Source of the DNA: Toxorhynchites rutilus septentrionalis
Lineage: Eukaryota > Arthropoda > Insecta > Diptera > Culicidae
DNA length: 64,000 nucleotides
Assembly (NCBI RefSeq): GCF_029784135.1
Contig: NC_073745.1
Span: 101,656,904-101,720,903, forward strand
Direction of reading: 5' to 3'
The translations under genes were made by a program, and so were the position numbers. The number at the start of each line of letters is the position of its first letter. Position 1 is the stretch's first letter. Below the pieces are notes generated by a model. That model made no database searches. It saw nothing but the letters and a program-made list of their open reading frames with translations, and had not been told where the DNA came from. This document shows positions 25,964 through 38,301 of this stretch, piece after piece.

Positions 25964-28900
25964 TTAAATTTTGTCGAATAAACCTGTATCCTTTAAGAAT
26001 TTTATGGTTCGGTCCTCTTCGATGTCGTCTCTTGCTAATGCAGTTCTGATGCTGTCTCCAACCTGAAATTTTGTTCTAGAGATGTTAAAAACTGGGCAAT
26101 TGATTAACAAATGCTCTACTGTGAGCCTTACATTGCACCATGTGCAGCGCGGTTGATTTGCGATCAAGAAATTATGTGTTAAGAGAGTATGCCCGATACG
26201 CAAGCGTGTCAGGCATACTTGAATGGGGCGCTTAGTACTGTCCATCCAAGGATGGGTGGTATTCTTTATCTTTCTTAGAAAGAAGTCATTAGAGGTGTTC
26301 CAATTTATATCCCAACACGATCGTAGGTTGTTATCAACCCATCTGATGATGTCTTCGGACGGGGGGATATCAGTCCATAGTTCAGAATTTCTTCCCTCTT
26401 TGGCAAGACGATCAGCTAATTCATTTCCTTGAATTCCGCAGTGTCCCGGGATCCAACAGAAAACGATGTCCTTTCCCTTGATTCCAGCTTCAATGCTTTG
26501 GGTCCAGGGGTGCTTATTTTCGCCACTCTGGAGTGCAAGCAGGGAGCTGTAGGAATCGGAGAAAATCACCGTTTTCGTGTTATCATCACATAGTGATATC
26601 GCAACGAGGAGGGCAGCTGTTTCTGCTGAGAAAATTGAACAAATGGATGGTAATTGGAATTTTATTTGAGCATTGTCGGAATATATTCCAAATCCTACTT
26701 TATCACCATCAACAGATCCATCTGTGAAGATTTTGCGATGGAAGGGGAACTGTTTATGTATGTGATTGTTGAAGATAGCTGTGACTATACTGTTGGCTTC
26801 ACCAGCTCTAACAGAGTTTTTAATAGTCCAGTCAAATTTTGGTCCTTGGTCGTACCATGGTCGAGGGCCTTCTCTAGTTAGAGGAGCGGCTCCCGGGAGA
26901 GTGATATTGCAAATGTCTTGAAGCCATTTGCTAGCTCTCGTGGTGGTTGATGTGAGATTTGGATATTTCTGTGAGATTCGGATGGCTCGATTGGCCAAGG
27001 CTCTGGTGATGAACATTTCGAAGGGAACTTGGCCAGCCTCCACAAGCAAAGCTTTTATTGGGCTGGACTTACAGGCTCCTGAGGCATATCTGATTACGCT
27101 ATGGTAGCAAGGTTTTAAATGATCAATTGATTTCCAGGATGCACTGCTGAAGAGTTCAATCCCGTATAGCATTTTTGTGAAGACGATACTTCTACCGATT
27201 TTATAAATGGTTTTACGCGCGCTTAAGCGGCTGCGACCACTTATTACCATCGTTAACCGGATACGGCTTTTGATATCTGCTTTTGTCTTTTTGATGTGGT
27301 CTGTGAATGAAAGATTTTTATCTATTGTAACACCTAGAATTCGAGCTGATTTAACTCGTTTCACAAGTGCACCATTAATTTTGCATGGTTTGAATTTTTT
27401 CTTGTGACCTTTTAGACTGCAGCAATGAAGTATATTGGATTTTTGTGCTGAAATTTTGAAACCAATTGAATCTGCCCAGCTGCTGATAGCAGAGATTCCT
27501 ATCTGGAGTCTTCTGCGTGCAAGTTCAGTGAATGATGCTCGGGCCATAAGCAGTATATCGTCAGCATATGCCAGTATTTCAATGTTTGGTGGAATAACAT
27601 CGAAAACTGATTGCATTGCTATTAAGAAGAGAGTTGCCGAAAGAACAGAGCCCTGTGGTACTCCGTTTTCTTGAACTCGGCTTTCAGATATTGACCCTCC
27701 GAAGAAAACTTGAAAACTTCGGTTGAGGAGGAAACTTTGAATGATTTCGAAGAGGTAACCTTCGAATCCCCATTGGTGGAGTTGATCTATGATATTATGC
27801 TTCCAGGTGGTATCGAATGCTTTGGAAAGATCAAGCAAAGCAAGTTCATTGTGTTGTCTGTTCTGTGTGGAGTCATGAAGAAATTGATTGAGATGGCAGA
27901 AATATGTACTTGTGCCTTTTCCTCGACGGTAAGCATGTTGTCTGGGGTCAAGTAGTTGTTGTTCTTCGAGGGTTGTTATCAGTCTTCGGTTAATCATCCT
28001 TTCAAAAAGTTTCCCTAAGCAGCTGAGGAGCGTGATAGGGCGATAGCTATTCACATCACGTTTGTCCTCCTTTGCTTTGGGGATCGGGATTACCATGCCA
28101 GCTTTCCATGAATCTGGAAAGTATCTGTTTGTCCAGCACTCGTTGAAAATCTGCAAAAGCAGGGTTTTCGCATGGTGGGGCAGGTGTCTTATCATCGGGT
28201 ATTCGATATTATCCGGGCCGGCTGACTTACCTTTGGACCTTTTAAGGGCCCAGAGCAGCTCGTCCATGGAGAAAGGTTTGTTGTATTCGTGCTGTTGACC
28301 TGTAGCAGAGGGAAACACTTCTAGTTCTGCTTTGGCTTTGATATTCTTAAAGGCATTGGTGTAATTCGAAGTGGATGAAGATTTGGCGAAATGATCTGCC
28401 AGATGTTCGGCTATGGTACCAGGGTCTTCAGTAGTAATACCGTTGATCTCAATGGAATAGCAGTTAGAAGCTTTCTTGCCACTGAGAGCGTTGACCTTGT
28501 TCCATAGTTCTTTTGAAGATGTTGAAGGATTAAATTCATCAAGAAATTCAGTCCAGCTTTGGGTTTTTGCTTCGGCTATTGCTTTTCTGGCATTAGCTCT
28601 AGCTTCTTGAAAATTGGATAAAGCAATCCTTTTGCTGTTGTTTCCATCTGGAAGACGTCTGAGAAGACGAAGCAGTTTTCTTCTTTTTTTGATGGCAAGT
28701 GCTACTTCGTTATTCCACCAGGGGACAGCCTTACGACCGGGGTTCCCACTTGTTCTGTAGATATTTACTTCTGCAGCGGAGAGAATGGCTTGAGTAAAGT
28801 CATCAACAGAGTAGCTTATGTGTGCTTGAAGTAAGCTGTCAATTGAAGATTCAAAGCCTTCCCAGTTGGCTGATTGGTATTTCCATTTTCTGCGAAGTGT

Positions 28901-29536
28901 AATATTGGGATTCCTTGTTAATGTTCTGATGTGAATTGGGAAGTGATCACTTCCTCTGAGGTCATTGTCAACAAACCAATTTAGTCTGGGTGCCAGTTCC
29001 CAAGATGCGATCGTGAGATCGAGGGCAGACGTTGATCCAAAACGTGGATCGAGTCTGGTATGTTGATGATCGTTGATGATAATGAGGTTCAGTTTTTGGA
29101 TGATTCTAAGAATCGTATGACCTCTTGCGTCACATTTTTTTCCTCCCCAGGAAGTATGGTGTGCGTTGAAGTCACCCATGATAATAAATGGGTGTGGTAA
29201 TTGTTTGAAAGCATTTACCAAATCAACTTCAAAATCATTGATATTGTGCTGAAGGGATATGTATATTGAAGCAAGGGTTACCTGGAAAGGTCCCTTGAGT
29301 TGGACTGCACATATTTGTAGTGGTGATGTTATGGGGATCACAGTATGAGAAAGGTGACTTAGGACAGCAAGGCATGTTCCTCCTTGTTGTGAAGATAGTC
29401 CGTCACAAAAATACCATTTGAATTTGCCTCCTAGGGCACTATTCATGTTTGTACCAGTCGGTACTTTAGTTTCTTGGAAAGCTAGGGTTAGTGGGAGATG
29501 TTTCTCTTCCGCTAACATTAATTTTATTTCGTTCAT
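25964..29536 (-). CDS. Non-LTR ORF2: endonuclease, reverse transcriptase, RNase H
   Basis: From the first ATG (29536) it encodes 1,190 residues. The N-terminal APE-type endonuclease shows QETKVP, GDFNAHHTSWG and SDHFPIHI. The RT palm follows, with LLDLSKAFDT, GVPQGSVLS and the catalytic YADD near residue 657. The RNase H domain comes next, with FTDGSVDG, ETAAL, FSDSYSS and GNELADRLAKEG. A C-terminal CCHC knuckle (CTWC...HLLINC) ends the protein. It nicks target DNA and copies the element RNA by target-primed reverse transcription. The frame is open upstream to 29634, and WNLRGLYS, the usual start of the endonuclease domain, lies before the first ATG, so the true start may be non-AUG. Confidence 0.93.
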   Translation of the reverse strand: MNEIKLMLAEEKHLPLTLAFQETKVPTGTNMNSALGGKFKWYFCDGLSSQQGGTCLAVLSHLSHTVIPITSPLQICAVQLKGPFQVTLASIYISLQHNINDFEVDLVNAFKQLPHPFIIMGDFNAHHTSWGGKKCDARGHTILRIIQKLNLIIINDHQHTRLDPRFGSTSALDLTIASWELAPRLNWFVDNDLRGSDHFPIHIRTLTRNPNITLRRKWKYQSANWEGFESSIDSLLQAHISYSVDDFTQAILSAAEVNIYRTSGNPGRKAVPWWNNEVALAIKKRRKLLRLLRRLPDGNNSKRIALSNFQEARANARKAIAEAKTQSWTEFLDEFNPSTSSKELWNKVNALSGKKASNCYSIEINGITTEDPGTIAEHLADHFAKSSSTSNYTNAFKNIKAKAELEVFPSATGQQHEYNKPFSMDELLWALKRSKGKSAGPDNIEYPMIRHLPHHAKTLLLQIFNECWTNRYFPDSWKAGMVIPIPKAKEDKRDVNSYRPITLLSCLGKLFERMINRRLITTLEEQQLLDPRQHAYRRGKGTSTYFCHLNQFLHDSTQNRQHNELALLDLSKAFDTTWKHNIIDQLHQWGFEGYLFEIIQSFLLNRSFQVFFGGSISESRVQENGVPQGSVLSATLFLIAMQSVFDVIPPNIEILAYADDILLMARASFTELARRRLQIGISAISSWADSIGFKISAQKSNILHCCSLKGHKKKFKPCKINGALVKRVKSARILGVTIDKNLSFTDHIKKTKADIKSRIRLTMVISGRSRLSARKTIYKIGRSIVFTKMLYGIELFSSASWKSIDHLKPCYHSVIRYASGACKSSPIKALLVEAGQVPFEMFITRALANRAIRISQKYPNLTSTTTRASKWLQDICNITLPGAAPLTREGPRPWYDQGPKFDWTIKNSVRAGEANSIVTAIFNNHIHKQFPFHRKIFTDGSVDGDKVGFGIYSDNAQIKFQLPSICSIFSAETAALLVAISLCDDNTKTVIFSDSYSSLLALQSGENKHPWTQSIEAGIKGKDIVFCWIPGHCGIQGNELADRLAKEGRNSELWTDIPPSEDIIRWVDNNLRSCWDINWNTSNDFFLRKIKNTTHPWMDSTKRPIQVCLTRLRIGHTLLTHNFLIANQPRCTWCNVRLTVEHLLINCPVFNISRTKFQVGDSIRTALARDDIEEDRTIKFLKDTGLFDKI

Positions 29537-29711
29537 TGAACTGTAAAGCCCACGCAAGTTCCATTGAATGGAAAGTTTGCGATTAGGGATAGGGTCTCGA
29601 GACGATGGTGTATGATTAGGTGGGGGATTGAATGTTAAGATTGGAAGGGGGGGAAGTGGGCTGAGGTGTGGAGGATAAATTGGAGATTGGTGGAGTAGAA
29701 ATCAGTTGAAA

Positions 29712-31127
29712 TTAGTTGTGGTTGGGTTTTTCACCCTTGGATTGTTTGAGTTTTAGTCTCGGATCATTTTTGGAAACATTAACAATTGGTTTGTTGGTAG
29801 TAGGATTGGGTTTGTGTTGGGTAGTAGGTGGATTGGATCCAATTGGTTGGGTTGAAGTGCTGGGTTGTGATAGGTAGTTCTGGTGGGATTGGGTCTTCTG
29901 TAGGGTTGGGGTCGATTTCTTATTTTTAGGTTTCTTCCTAGAAGATTCCTTCTCAATTGGTTGTTCATCTTCCGATGATTTGAATTCATCTGAAGTTGTT
30001 GTTTTCGAGATGATTTTTCTTTTATTTGAGTAAGTTGATTCGATTTCCATTGGAGATTCAGAATCTTCCTCAGAGCCAATTGGAATGATGCTGGATCCCT
30101 GTTCAGTTTTTTTATTGGCCTGAATAGAAACAGTCTTATTCGATTTAATAGGAGCTGACTTTGTTTGTGTACAGTTGCACTTGCATTGTTGGCATCCTGT
30201 GTTTTGGATATTGTCGAGCCGCTCTTTCAATTTACTAGCGAAGGAAGAACCATTATTGTTTTCACAAATGGATTTAGCTTCCTTGTAGGAGATTCCTTTA
30301 TCAATCCTAACTCGTGTTATTTTGTCCTCGGCGATCCAAGCTGGGCACTTCCTGCTAGTGGAGGAGTGATTTTCCTTGCAGTTTACGCATGAGGCAGGTG
30401 CATTGCATTGAAACTTCTTCGCCTTTTCTTTATCGGTTTGATTTAGTTCTGGGTGTGCTACACCACAGTTACGGCATAACTGTATTTTCTTCATACACTT
30501 CTTGAAAGTGTGTCCATAATTATAGCATCCGAAGCATTGCATCGGGCTTGGATAGTAGTTTCTGGTTGGTGCGCGAATGAAACCGAAGTTAATCGCTTCG
30601 GGAATGACTGTTCCGTTGATGGTTATGATTAGGGTAGAAGTTGCTACCTTTTCCTTTTTAATTGTATCGTATCTAAATATTCTTTTGACACCGATAACTT
30701 TTTGCTCAGAGAGTTCAGTAAGAAGTACATCCTCTGGCATGGAAACAACATCCCAGCAAGATACAACACACTTGCGTTGATTAAGAGTGGGATGAAAAAT
30801 TATTTCAATTGGGGTCGAGTCAGTTAGCGACTTCATACCCAGTAAAGGTTCAACCTGTTTGACGTTGCGTATTTGTAGAACATATTGAAGGCGACCTTTA
30901 TCATCGCGTTGAGGTTTTGCATCTTTAAATTTATCTCCGATCACACCTTGGATCGATTTCGATACAACGAAGGGGTTGGGTGGAAGAATATTACCATCAG
31001 TTGCTCTCAACAATAAAATTTGCAAATTTCCGCCAAAGGGATCAGCCCATTTGGGGGAAGTGTGGGTGGTGGGAACACCATTGTATATATTTGTTGGCCT
31101 TCCGGCGCCGGAGCTGCTGGAAGCCAT
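29712..31127 (-). CDS. Non-LTR ORF1: zinc-knuckle nucleic-acid-binding protein
   Basis: 471 residues from the ATG at 31127. The middle region carries zinc knuckles: CFGCYNYGHTFKKC (CX2CX4HX4C), then a less regular Cys/His cluster, then CVNCKENHSSTSRKC. The C-terminal third is Ser/Lys/Pro/Thr-rich and probably disordered. ORF1 proteins of I-type elements bind the element RNA and build the ribonucleoprotein particle. It lies 75 bp before the open ORF2 frame. Confidence 0.9.
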   Translation of the reverse strand: MASSSSGAGRPTNIYNGVPTTHTSPKWADPFGGNLQILLLRATDGNILPPNPFVVSKSIQGVIGDKFKDAKPQRDDKGRLQYVLQIRNVKQVEPLLGMKSLTDSTPIEIIFHPTLNQRKCVVSCWDVVSMPEDVLLTELSEQKVIGVKRIFRYDTIKKEKVATSTLIITINGTVIPEAINFGFIRAPTRNYYPSPMQCFGCYNYGHTFKKCMKKIQLCRNCGVAHPELNQTDKEKAKKFQCNAPASCVNCKENHSSTSRKCPAWIAEDKITRVRIDKGISYKEAKSICENNNGSSFASKLKERLDNIQNTGCQQCKCNCTQTKSAPIKSNKTVSIQANKKTEQGSSIIPIGSEEDSESPMEIESTYSNKRKIISKTTTSDEFKSSEDEQPIEKESSRKKPKNKKSTPTLQKTQSHQNYLSQPSTSTQPIGSNPPTTQHKPNPTTNKPIVNVSKNDPRLKLKQSKGEKPNHN

Positions 31128-31713
31128 GTTCAAGGCTGGCTATACCTAGGTACAGCCAGGTAAAAAGTTTTTAAATTTTCTTATTCTATGTACGTTGTGC
31201 GTCGGGGGACAATAACAGCGGGGACGAAAACGGCGGAGGACGGTAACGGCGGGGGACAATGCCAACGCAGTTACAAGGACGAACACCGCAATCACTTGGC
31301 TGAAAAACACTTGGGGCAGAAAAGCACTGTTTTAAAAACACTTGGAAAAGTCACTTTTAAATATCTGTTATATAAAATTAATTTGGGATATGTAGTAAAA
31401 ATTTCCTAACCTATACCCTTTGGGCGTCCTATCTTTCACTAACTCCTGGTAAAATGAAAAGTTTGGTCACTCACCGATCGTGTTGAAGGACCTCCTCGAA
31501 GATCACCACCTAATGGTAGTGGGGTAGCGGGGAAGGGACCGGACACCGCCGACGGCAGGGCAACAGCCGCAGCGGCTCAAAACGACGAAGCGAAAATAAC
31601 CTCCTCACACCTTACACCTCCTGAGCTGCTGATGATTGATGCGAAGAAAATTGCGCCAAAATCGCGCGTCACTGGCAGGGGAAACGCCGCTGATGAAACG
31701 GGCGCAAACAGCG
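31128..31713 (-). promoter_or_regulatory. 5' UTR and presumed internal promoter of the non-LTR element
   Basis: Non-coding and GC-richer than the flanking DNA. Elements of this type carry a downstream internal promoter here, but I cannot mark one from the sequence. Confidence 0.5.
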
Positions 31714-31725
31714 CAAAGTTTCCGG
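31714..31725. repeat. Target site duplication, right copy, non-LTR element
   Basis: CAAAGTTTCCGG, matching 25589-25600. Confidence 0.95.
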
Positions 31726-31918
31726 ATAACGAACCCTCTTTTATACCTGCTGAAACAATGTTTGTTTCACTCTCAGACAGAGCTACGAATATAATGAAAT
31801 GACAACATAAACGAAAGGGGACGGTCATACATTCCACCCTGACCGAGCATAAAACATGATGTTTCCTTTGCTTTCGACATTAGTTCCTCTCGAACAGTAA
31901 AAGCGATACAACATAGCA
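31726..31918. promoter_or_regulatory. H2B promoter with the stranded H2A TATA box, unit 2
   Basis: It contains the whole H2B side of the divergent promoter, plus the H2A TATA box (31738-31745, minus strand), which now points into the 5' end of the retrotransposon. That TATA box could drive element transcription. Confidence 0.8.
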
Positions 31919-32293
31919 ATGGCTCCTAAAACCAGTGGAAAGGCAGCGAAGAAGTCTGGAAAGGCCCAGAAAAGTATTACCAAGACCGACAAGAAAAAGA
32001 AGAAGGTCCGCAGGAAGGAAAGCTACGCTATCTACATTTACAAAGTGTTGAAACAAGTCCATCCTGACACGGGTATTTCATCCAAAGCCATGAGTATCAT
32101 GAACAGCTTCGTGAATGATATTTTCGAACGCATCGCCGCTGAATCATCTCGCTTGGCGCATTACAACAAACGTTCAACGATAACTTCTCGTGAAATTCAA
32201 ACCGCAGTTCGTTTACTGCTGCCAGGAGAATTGGCCAAACACGCTGTCTCCGAAGGAACCAAAGCCGTCACGAAGTATACCAGCTCCAAGTAA
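31919..32293 (+). CDS. H2B: Histone H2B
   Basis: Same 124-residue protein as the unit 1 copies. Its promoter is intact from the target duplication onward. Confidence 0.98.
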   Translation: MAPKTSGKAAKKSGKAQKSITKTDKKKKKVRRKESYAIYIYKVLKQVHPDTGISSKAMSIMNSFVNDIFERIAAESSRLAHYNKRSTITSREIQTAVRLLLPGELAKHAVSEGTKAVTKYTSSK

Positions 32294-32323
32294 CTCCCGA
32301 GTCATGTAGCAAAAAAAAACAAC

Positions 32324-32339
32324 GGCCCTTTTCAGGGCC
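32324..32339 (+). promoter_or_regulatory. Histone 3' stem-loop, H2B left arm unit 2
   Basis: GGCCCT-TTTC-AGGGCC. Confidence 0.95.
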
Positions 32340-33020
32340 ACAAATTTGTTTGATAAGTGTGTAGGAAAAGGTTTTCTAATTGTTGATTTGTAGATTTTCG
32401 TTGTCATAATGAGTCGCCTCTCGTGTGATTAATTCGAGGGATTCAGAAAAGTCATATCACAAAAGGTATCCGAAATGAGTAGATACAACAATTTCATGTA
32501 GTTCGTTTGACGTTACGTTTGGGAATGAAGTGATGATATTGTGCAGAATGTATGATGATGCATATAGTGAATTCAATGATTGACATCCTCATATTCAGTT
32601 GCAGATGCTAATTGAAGACTCGGCATCATTATCTGTTCTCAATGCAATTGCACCAAAAGAGTTAGCAGTTTAGTGTCGAGAAACTAATCGTAGAGAGGTT
32701 TAACAGGATTGATTTTGGTGTTTATACAATAAAGCTATATACATAAAAAAAATCATGAAACTGGGAAACCTCGAGCTTTGTACTTTTAAAATGTTATTCA
32801 ATTTTTATATATGGATAATCTGAGGGTACTTAGAACTAAGTGAGGAACACCGTAAAAGACACCTTTAATATGATTCGCTATAATTTTTAGCGTCAATAAA
32901 AGAAGATCAGAAGTTCATTTATATTTGATAAGATTCATGTTTCAATATATCGTGCGGCTCCGCCGTATGTAATGTTGAAGATAGAAAACAGTTTTTCAAA
33001 CTCTTTTCGAATAAATTGGT
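32340..33020. other. H2B-H3 convergent spacer, unit 2
   Basis: It matches 6584-7262 except for short indels near 32606 and 32657. No gene is seen. Confidence 0.7.
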
Positions 33021-33036
33021 GGCCCTGAAAAGGGCC
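33021..33036 (-). promoter_or_regulatory. Histone 3' stem-loop, H3 left arm unit 2
   Basis: On the minus strand GGCCCT-TTTC-AGGGCC, followed by CGAAAAGAGTTT. Confidence 0.95.
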
Positions 33037-33069
33037 GTTTGTTTGAGAATGAGATTAGATCAGTCAGAT

Positions 33070-34065
<996 letters not shown>

Positions 34066-34097
34066 ATGATATAATTTGGTGTACGGTTCAACAAAAC

Positions 34098-34113
34098 GGC
34101 CCTTTTCAGGGCC
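34098..34113 (+). promoter_or_regulatory. Histone 3' stem-loop, H4 left arm unit 2
   Basis: GGCCCT-TTTC-AGGGCC, the standard form. Confidence 0.95.
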
Positions 34114-35339
34114 ACAATATTTCTCCAGTGAAGAGTTCCTTTAAATGTTTTCAAATCATCCATTATTTTTTAATAAGGATTCGTTGCTTGTTCGGTTATA
34201 TCATTTGTAAATAACGATGTAATTAGACGTTTAACTGAATTCAAATTGATGTTGTTTACCCATAGAAGTTTAATATTTCTTGAATGAATGTCTGTGAATT
34301 ATGAGTACACTGTAAGCCAGTGTTGGGAACATGTCATATTAGAAGGATCGTAATAGTAATAAAGTTAGACCAATACCTGGTACATTGCACGTCGCAGTTT
34401 GACGCAGACTTGGTCCAATGATTGTTAAGAGGGGACCCCTGAAAATAATGGATTTTCGTGATTTTTTTTTCGGATGTTACGAATAAAGTAAAGTGTTCGG
34501 GTATTTTGATGATTGTTTAAGATATATTTGAAGATGTATTTTCCATTCTTTGAGTGCACGAATACTGATTATGACGCTGTTGACGGCTGGATGCGTAGAT
34601 GTTGTCTGAAAATCGGTACCTTGTTGGTGGTATCGGTTCTGAAGCAACGAGGTGTCGTAGAACAAATTTTAATGAATATTTTGAAACTTTAAGACAATAC
34701 TTAAAGCGTTACATAGGGGTTTTTTGAAAATTCGAAAAATTGCCAAAACGGCGGCCATTTTCGTTAAAAATTAGACATTTTTCATGAAAAATCTCTAAAT
34801 AGCGATTTTTCAAAAATCGAAAAAATGATATATCGAAAAACGGCTATGTAACGCCGATAATTCATTTTTACATGCTGATAAACAATTTCAGCCAGATCGG
34901 TCGAGTAGATCCTGAGATATCGACACCACCAGTTGAAATAACATGGTTTCGAGAAAAACGCGCTTTAAAATTCGTACATACCTTAAGGTGACTTCATACT
35001 TTTGTGGCTGTAACTTTCCATATTTCGTTTCCATAAAATACGATAAATTTTTTTAGGACAACATTTCTGAGGACATAAACTTCCCAAAAATGCAAGAAAC
35101 AAAAATTCGATTTTTTCGATTTTCTAGACCGGGGTCCTCCCTTAAACAATCGTAATTCTCATGATGCTATTCGGTATCATCGATTAGCTTTTTCGTTAAA
35201 ATACCAACATTATCAGAATTGTTTAATGTTGGATACAAGATGATGATGTGTGAAAATGTATATTAACTGTCATGAAGAAAACATTCGAATTCTTAGAGGT
35301 GGAAAACTATTGTTACTCTTTCGTTCCATTGGTTTTGGT
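34114..35339. other. H4-H1 convergent spacer, unit 2
   Basis: It holds the unit 2 copy of the TTAA-flanked element. No gene is seen. Confidence 0.7.
34429..35141. mobile_element. TTAA-flanked MITE-like element, unit 2
   Basis: TTAA at 34425-34428 and 35142-35145. Same length (713 bp) and same site as in unit 1. Confidence 0.65.
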
Positions 35340-35355
35340 AGTCCTGAGAAGGACT
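35340..35355 (-). promoter_or_regulatory. Histone 3' stem-loop, H1 left arm unit 2
   Basis: On the minus strand AGTCCT-TCTC-AGGACT. Confidence 0.93.
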
Positions 35356-35398
35356 GTTTGTTTTTAAATAAGTTTCAAATGAAAAGCACCAGTGCACT

Positions 35399-36079
35399 TT
35401 ACTTTTTGGCAGCAGCTTTCTTCGGAGCAGCTTTCTTTGCTGGTGCTGCCTTTTTCGGTTTTGGAGTTTTAGGCTTCTTCGCTGCTGTCTTCGATGCTTT
35501 GGTTGGTTTCTGTTTGGAAGCGGCTGCTTTCTTTACGGTTCCAGCCTTTTTGGCGGTTTTGGCGACGACAGCTTTAGCCTTCTTCTGAACCGCTTTTTTT
35601 GCTGGTGCTTCCTTCGGCTTTTTGGCAGCAGCAGTTTTAGAAGTGGCTGCCTTTTTGGCGACTTTCTTTTCCCCTGCAGGTTTCTTCCCAGTCGCAGCTT
35701 TCTTTGGTTTCTTCTCGCCCGCAGGTGTCTTATCCTTAGGTTTGATTTTGAAGGATCCCGATGCTCCACTTCCTTTGGTTTGCACAAGATTACCTTTCTC
35801 GACACCACTCTTCAAAGATTTTTTTATGAAAGTTGAGAGCTTAGCAACATCACACTTGTAATTGGCACCGATATACTTCTTGATGGCCTGAAGAGAAGAT
35901 CCATTACGTTCCTTTAAGGTCTTGATGGCGGCCAGAACCATTTCGTTCACTGGTGGATGGGTGGCTGGCTTTTTTGGTTTCTTATCCTCTCCTTTAGGAG
36001 CACGAGCCTTTTTCGGTGTCTTGGCTGGAGATGCAGCAACTGATGCTGCGGGAACGACTTCAGTAGCTGTTTCGGCCAT
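35399..36079 (-). CDS. H1: Linker histone H1, left-arm subtype
   Basis: 226 residues, identical in protein to the left-arm H1 of unit 1 and different from the right-arm H1. The subtype therefore goes with arm position and not with unit. Confidence 0.97.
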   Translation of the reverse strand: MAETATEVVPAASVAASPAKTPKKARAPKGEDKKPKKPATHPPVNEMVLAAIKTLKERNGSSLQAIKKYIGANYKCDVAKLSTFIKKSLKSGVEKGNLVQTKGSGASGSFKIKPKDKTPAGEKKPKKAATGKKPAGEKKVAKKAATSKTAAAKKPKEAPAKKAVQKKAKAVVAKTAKKAGTVKKAAASKQKPTKASKTAAKKPKTPKPKKAAPAKKAAPKKAAAKK

Positions 36080-36185
36080 TTTATTCACTGTGTTTCACTG
36101 CTATGTTTCAACGAAATGCTGAATTCATTGATGCGCTCGGTGCCGCCGTTTGTGCTCGGAATCGAAAACTGTGTTAGGGAAACTC
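36080..36185 (-). promoter_or_regulatory. H1 promoter region, left arm unit 2
   Basis: The H1 motif GAGTTTCCCTAACACA lies on the minus strand at 36170-36185. Confidence 0.7.
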
Positions 36186-37316
36186 AAAGCGTTCGTTTAA
36201 ATTTGCTGTTGAGAAAACATTTCGCGTATTTGTAATTTATGTTTTAAAAAATGTTACTTTTCTTTGTTACAGTCCTCACATGTTTATCAGATACCTTATT
36301 TAATATTTACTATGATGTTTGAGCTACCATTTAAAGTTGCTCTGTTTTTAAAAGTCCAAGCCGATACTCAATAATTTACGATAAATGCTAATGATATGTA
36401 TCAGAAGTATCAACACTCTGTCGAAAATGTTCAATTTTCTTACATTGCAAAAGATAAACAGTTATTAAACCTAATTCTAATGAAATAGGGACAATTTTTC
36501 GATATATGGATACCAGAATTGAATGTTTTTTCCCAACATTACGAAGCATTCTTATCAAAACTTGGGGCAATCGGAGTAGCTAAAGCAATTTTTGATTTCC
36601 GTTCGTTATCATAAGAAATATTATCCTTTTACAAGATTATCAATCTTATTTCAATTTATTCATTTGTTGGAATAATATATTTACTGATCCGAGACAAAAC
36701 ACTCAATATTTCATTTTCTGAAATACTTCATGTTTCGACCCAAGGGTTGATTCGTTAGACAAACAGTCTGTCATCACTTGTGTTATCGGTGATATGTTAC
36801 GACAATCAAATGGTAGTTTTATTCAATATAGTTATTTCAAAGATAAACGTGAACACAATACAAAAATTATATCTAAATAACCCATTATGTAGGGAATTTT
36901 TAGTTATTTCACAGTTTGGTGTAAACAGTGGTAGAATAGAAAATACTGTTACCATAAACGAGATCTGCCTTTTTCGATATGCGATTTTTTTCGTTAATTT
37001 TTTTTTTTTTTTGAAATCATTTATCTTCTTCATAGTTAATAATCATCAATATCAATTCTTATAAAATAATAAATTCAATATTTTTCTCCATTTACGAATC
37101 GGTTTTATTTTTCGGACTATCTTATATTACTTTTCGTGATCTGCGGCCAAAATCGAGATTTCATTTTGTCTCTGACTACAAGGTATTTTTGTGTAGACTT
37201 TTTTTTTTGAGTATGGTGATGGAATTAAATACACTACCGATAAAAAAAAAACATTTGAATGATCAACTAAACCCAATTCCTCTATAAATTATTGGAAAAT
37301 TACGTAATGGATACAG

Positions 37317-37500
37317 CAGAGTTTAGTTGGGTGATCTCGAAAGCATACACGGTTTGCTGACGGGCGCCGAACGCGAATAAAGTGTCTTTCTCAAGACAGG
37401 TCAGGAAGGAGTTGGAAATAGAGTTTTCTGTGGGATCTTCTCAAGACTAGAGACGAATGAACTTTAAAGTCTCTATAATTCAAGAAGAAGAAGGAGAAGA
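37317..37500 (+). mobile_element. 184-bp retroposed element (SINE or truncated LINE), unit 2
   Basis: TAATGGATACAG duplications at 37305-37316 and 37501-37512. This copy reads GAGACGAATGAACTTTAAAG, closer to the full-length non-LTR 3' end than the unit 1 copy. Confidence 0.75.
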
Positions 37501-38109
37501 TAATGGATACAGATTGCTATGAGAAAATTTCTTACTGTTCTACATGTAAACATGTTACAAAATAACGAAAATAAGCAAACATACCTTGAAATCAGTGACA
37601 CATTAGAATACAGATTACAAAAAGGGAACAATGTCCTAAAAATAAAATATCTTGCATATAAAACTAGCACCCAAATAAGGAAAAAGGACTCACTCTAGCA
37701 GCGTATTTATTATTTACACCATCAATGTACATGTTAAAGGAATTACTATTGGTGATTGATAAAATAATAAAATAGAAGAAATACTTAAACAAAATTAACT
37801 GAACAGTCATTTCAAGAAATTAAGAACATACATTCAAACGCACTACATTATAATAAAATTCACTCCATTACTACATGTACATGTAAATGTTCAGACATAA
37901 ATATTATAAACATCATAATAATTATCTTTTGAATGCGTATATTGAATTGATATACCAGTTGGATTTCGTAACTCAAAATCGATAACCCAAAAGGTCAGTT
38001 TGTCGATGGTATAACATGTCTTGGGTCGTGAATCGTTTATATAAAATCATGGAAAATTGAGAGAAAATATGGCGTATTTTATCTCGGGGTTGTATGTTCT
38101 ATATTATTT

Positions 38110-38301
38110 TCACAAACGGATAAATTGATAGAAGATTGATACTCTTGCCTGAGCTGTGCCTGATGTATCATATGACAACAAATGGAAATCAAAAATTGCT
38201 TCAGCTGCTCCGATTACTCCAAAGTAAAGATGAAAATGCTTCGCTGTGTTATTAAGTGAGCACTCGATTCTGGTATCAATAGATCGGGAAAATGTTCCCA
38301 T
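38110..38301 (-). CDS. Unknown 63-residue reading frame in central spacer, unit 2
   Basis: Translation identical to 12350-12541. No family is recognised; see the mirrored broken copy in the left arm. Confidence 0.25.
   Translation of the reverse strand: MGTFSRSIDTRIECSLNNTAKHFHLYFGVIGAAEAIFDFHLLSYDTSGTAQARVSIFYQFIRL

Larger units (their letters stand above)
25601..31713 (-). mobile_element. Full-length I-group non-LTR retrotransposon
   Basis: A 6,113-bp insertion on the minus strand, bounded by a perfect 12-bp target duplication. It has a 5' UTR of about 590 bp, a zinc-knuckle ORF1, a long intact ORF2 (APE endonuclease, RT, RNase H, CCHC), and a 3' UTR of about 360 bp ending in a short TTCC repeat. 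An RNase H domain in ORF2 argues for the I group (I, Loner or Outcast types) rather than Jockey or CR1. Both reading frames are open, so it may be active or very recent. Confidence 0.93.

Noticed and set aside
31577..31837. 86-residue minus-strand frame across the retrotransposon 5' junction
   Set aside because: It joins element 5' UTR and histone promoter sequence by chance.
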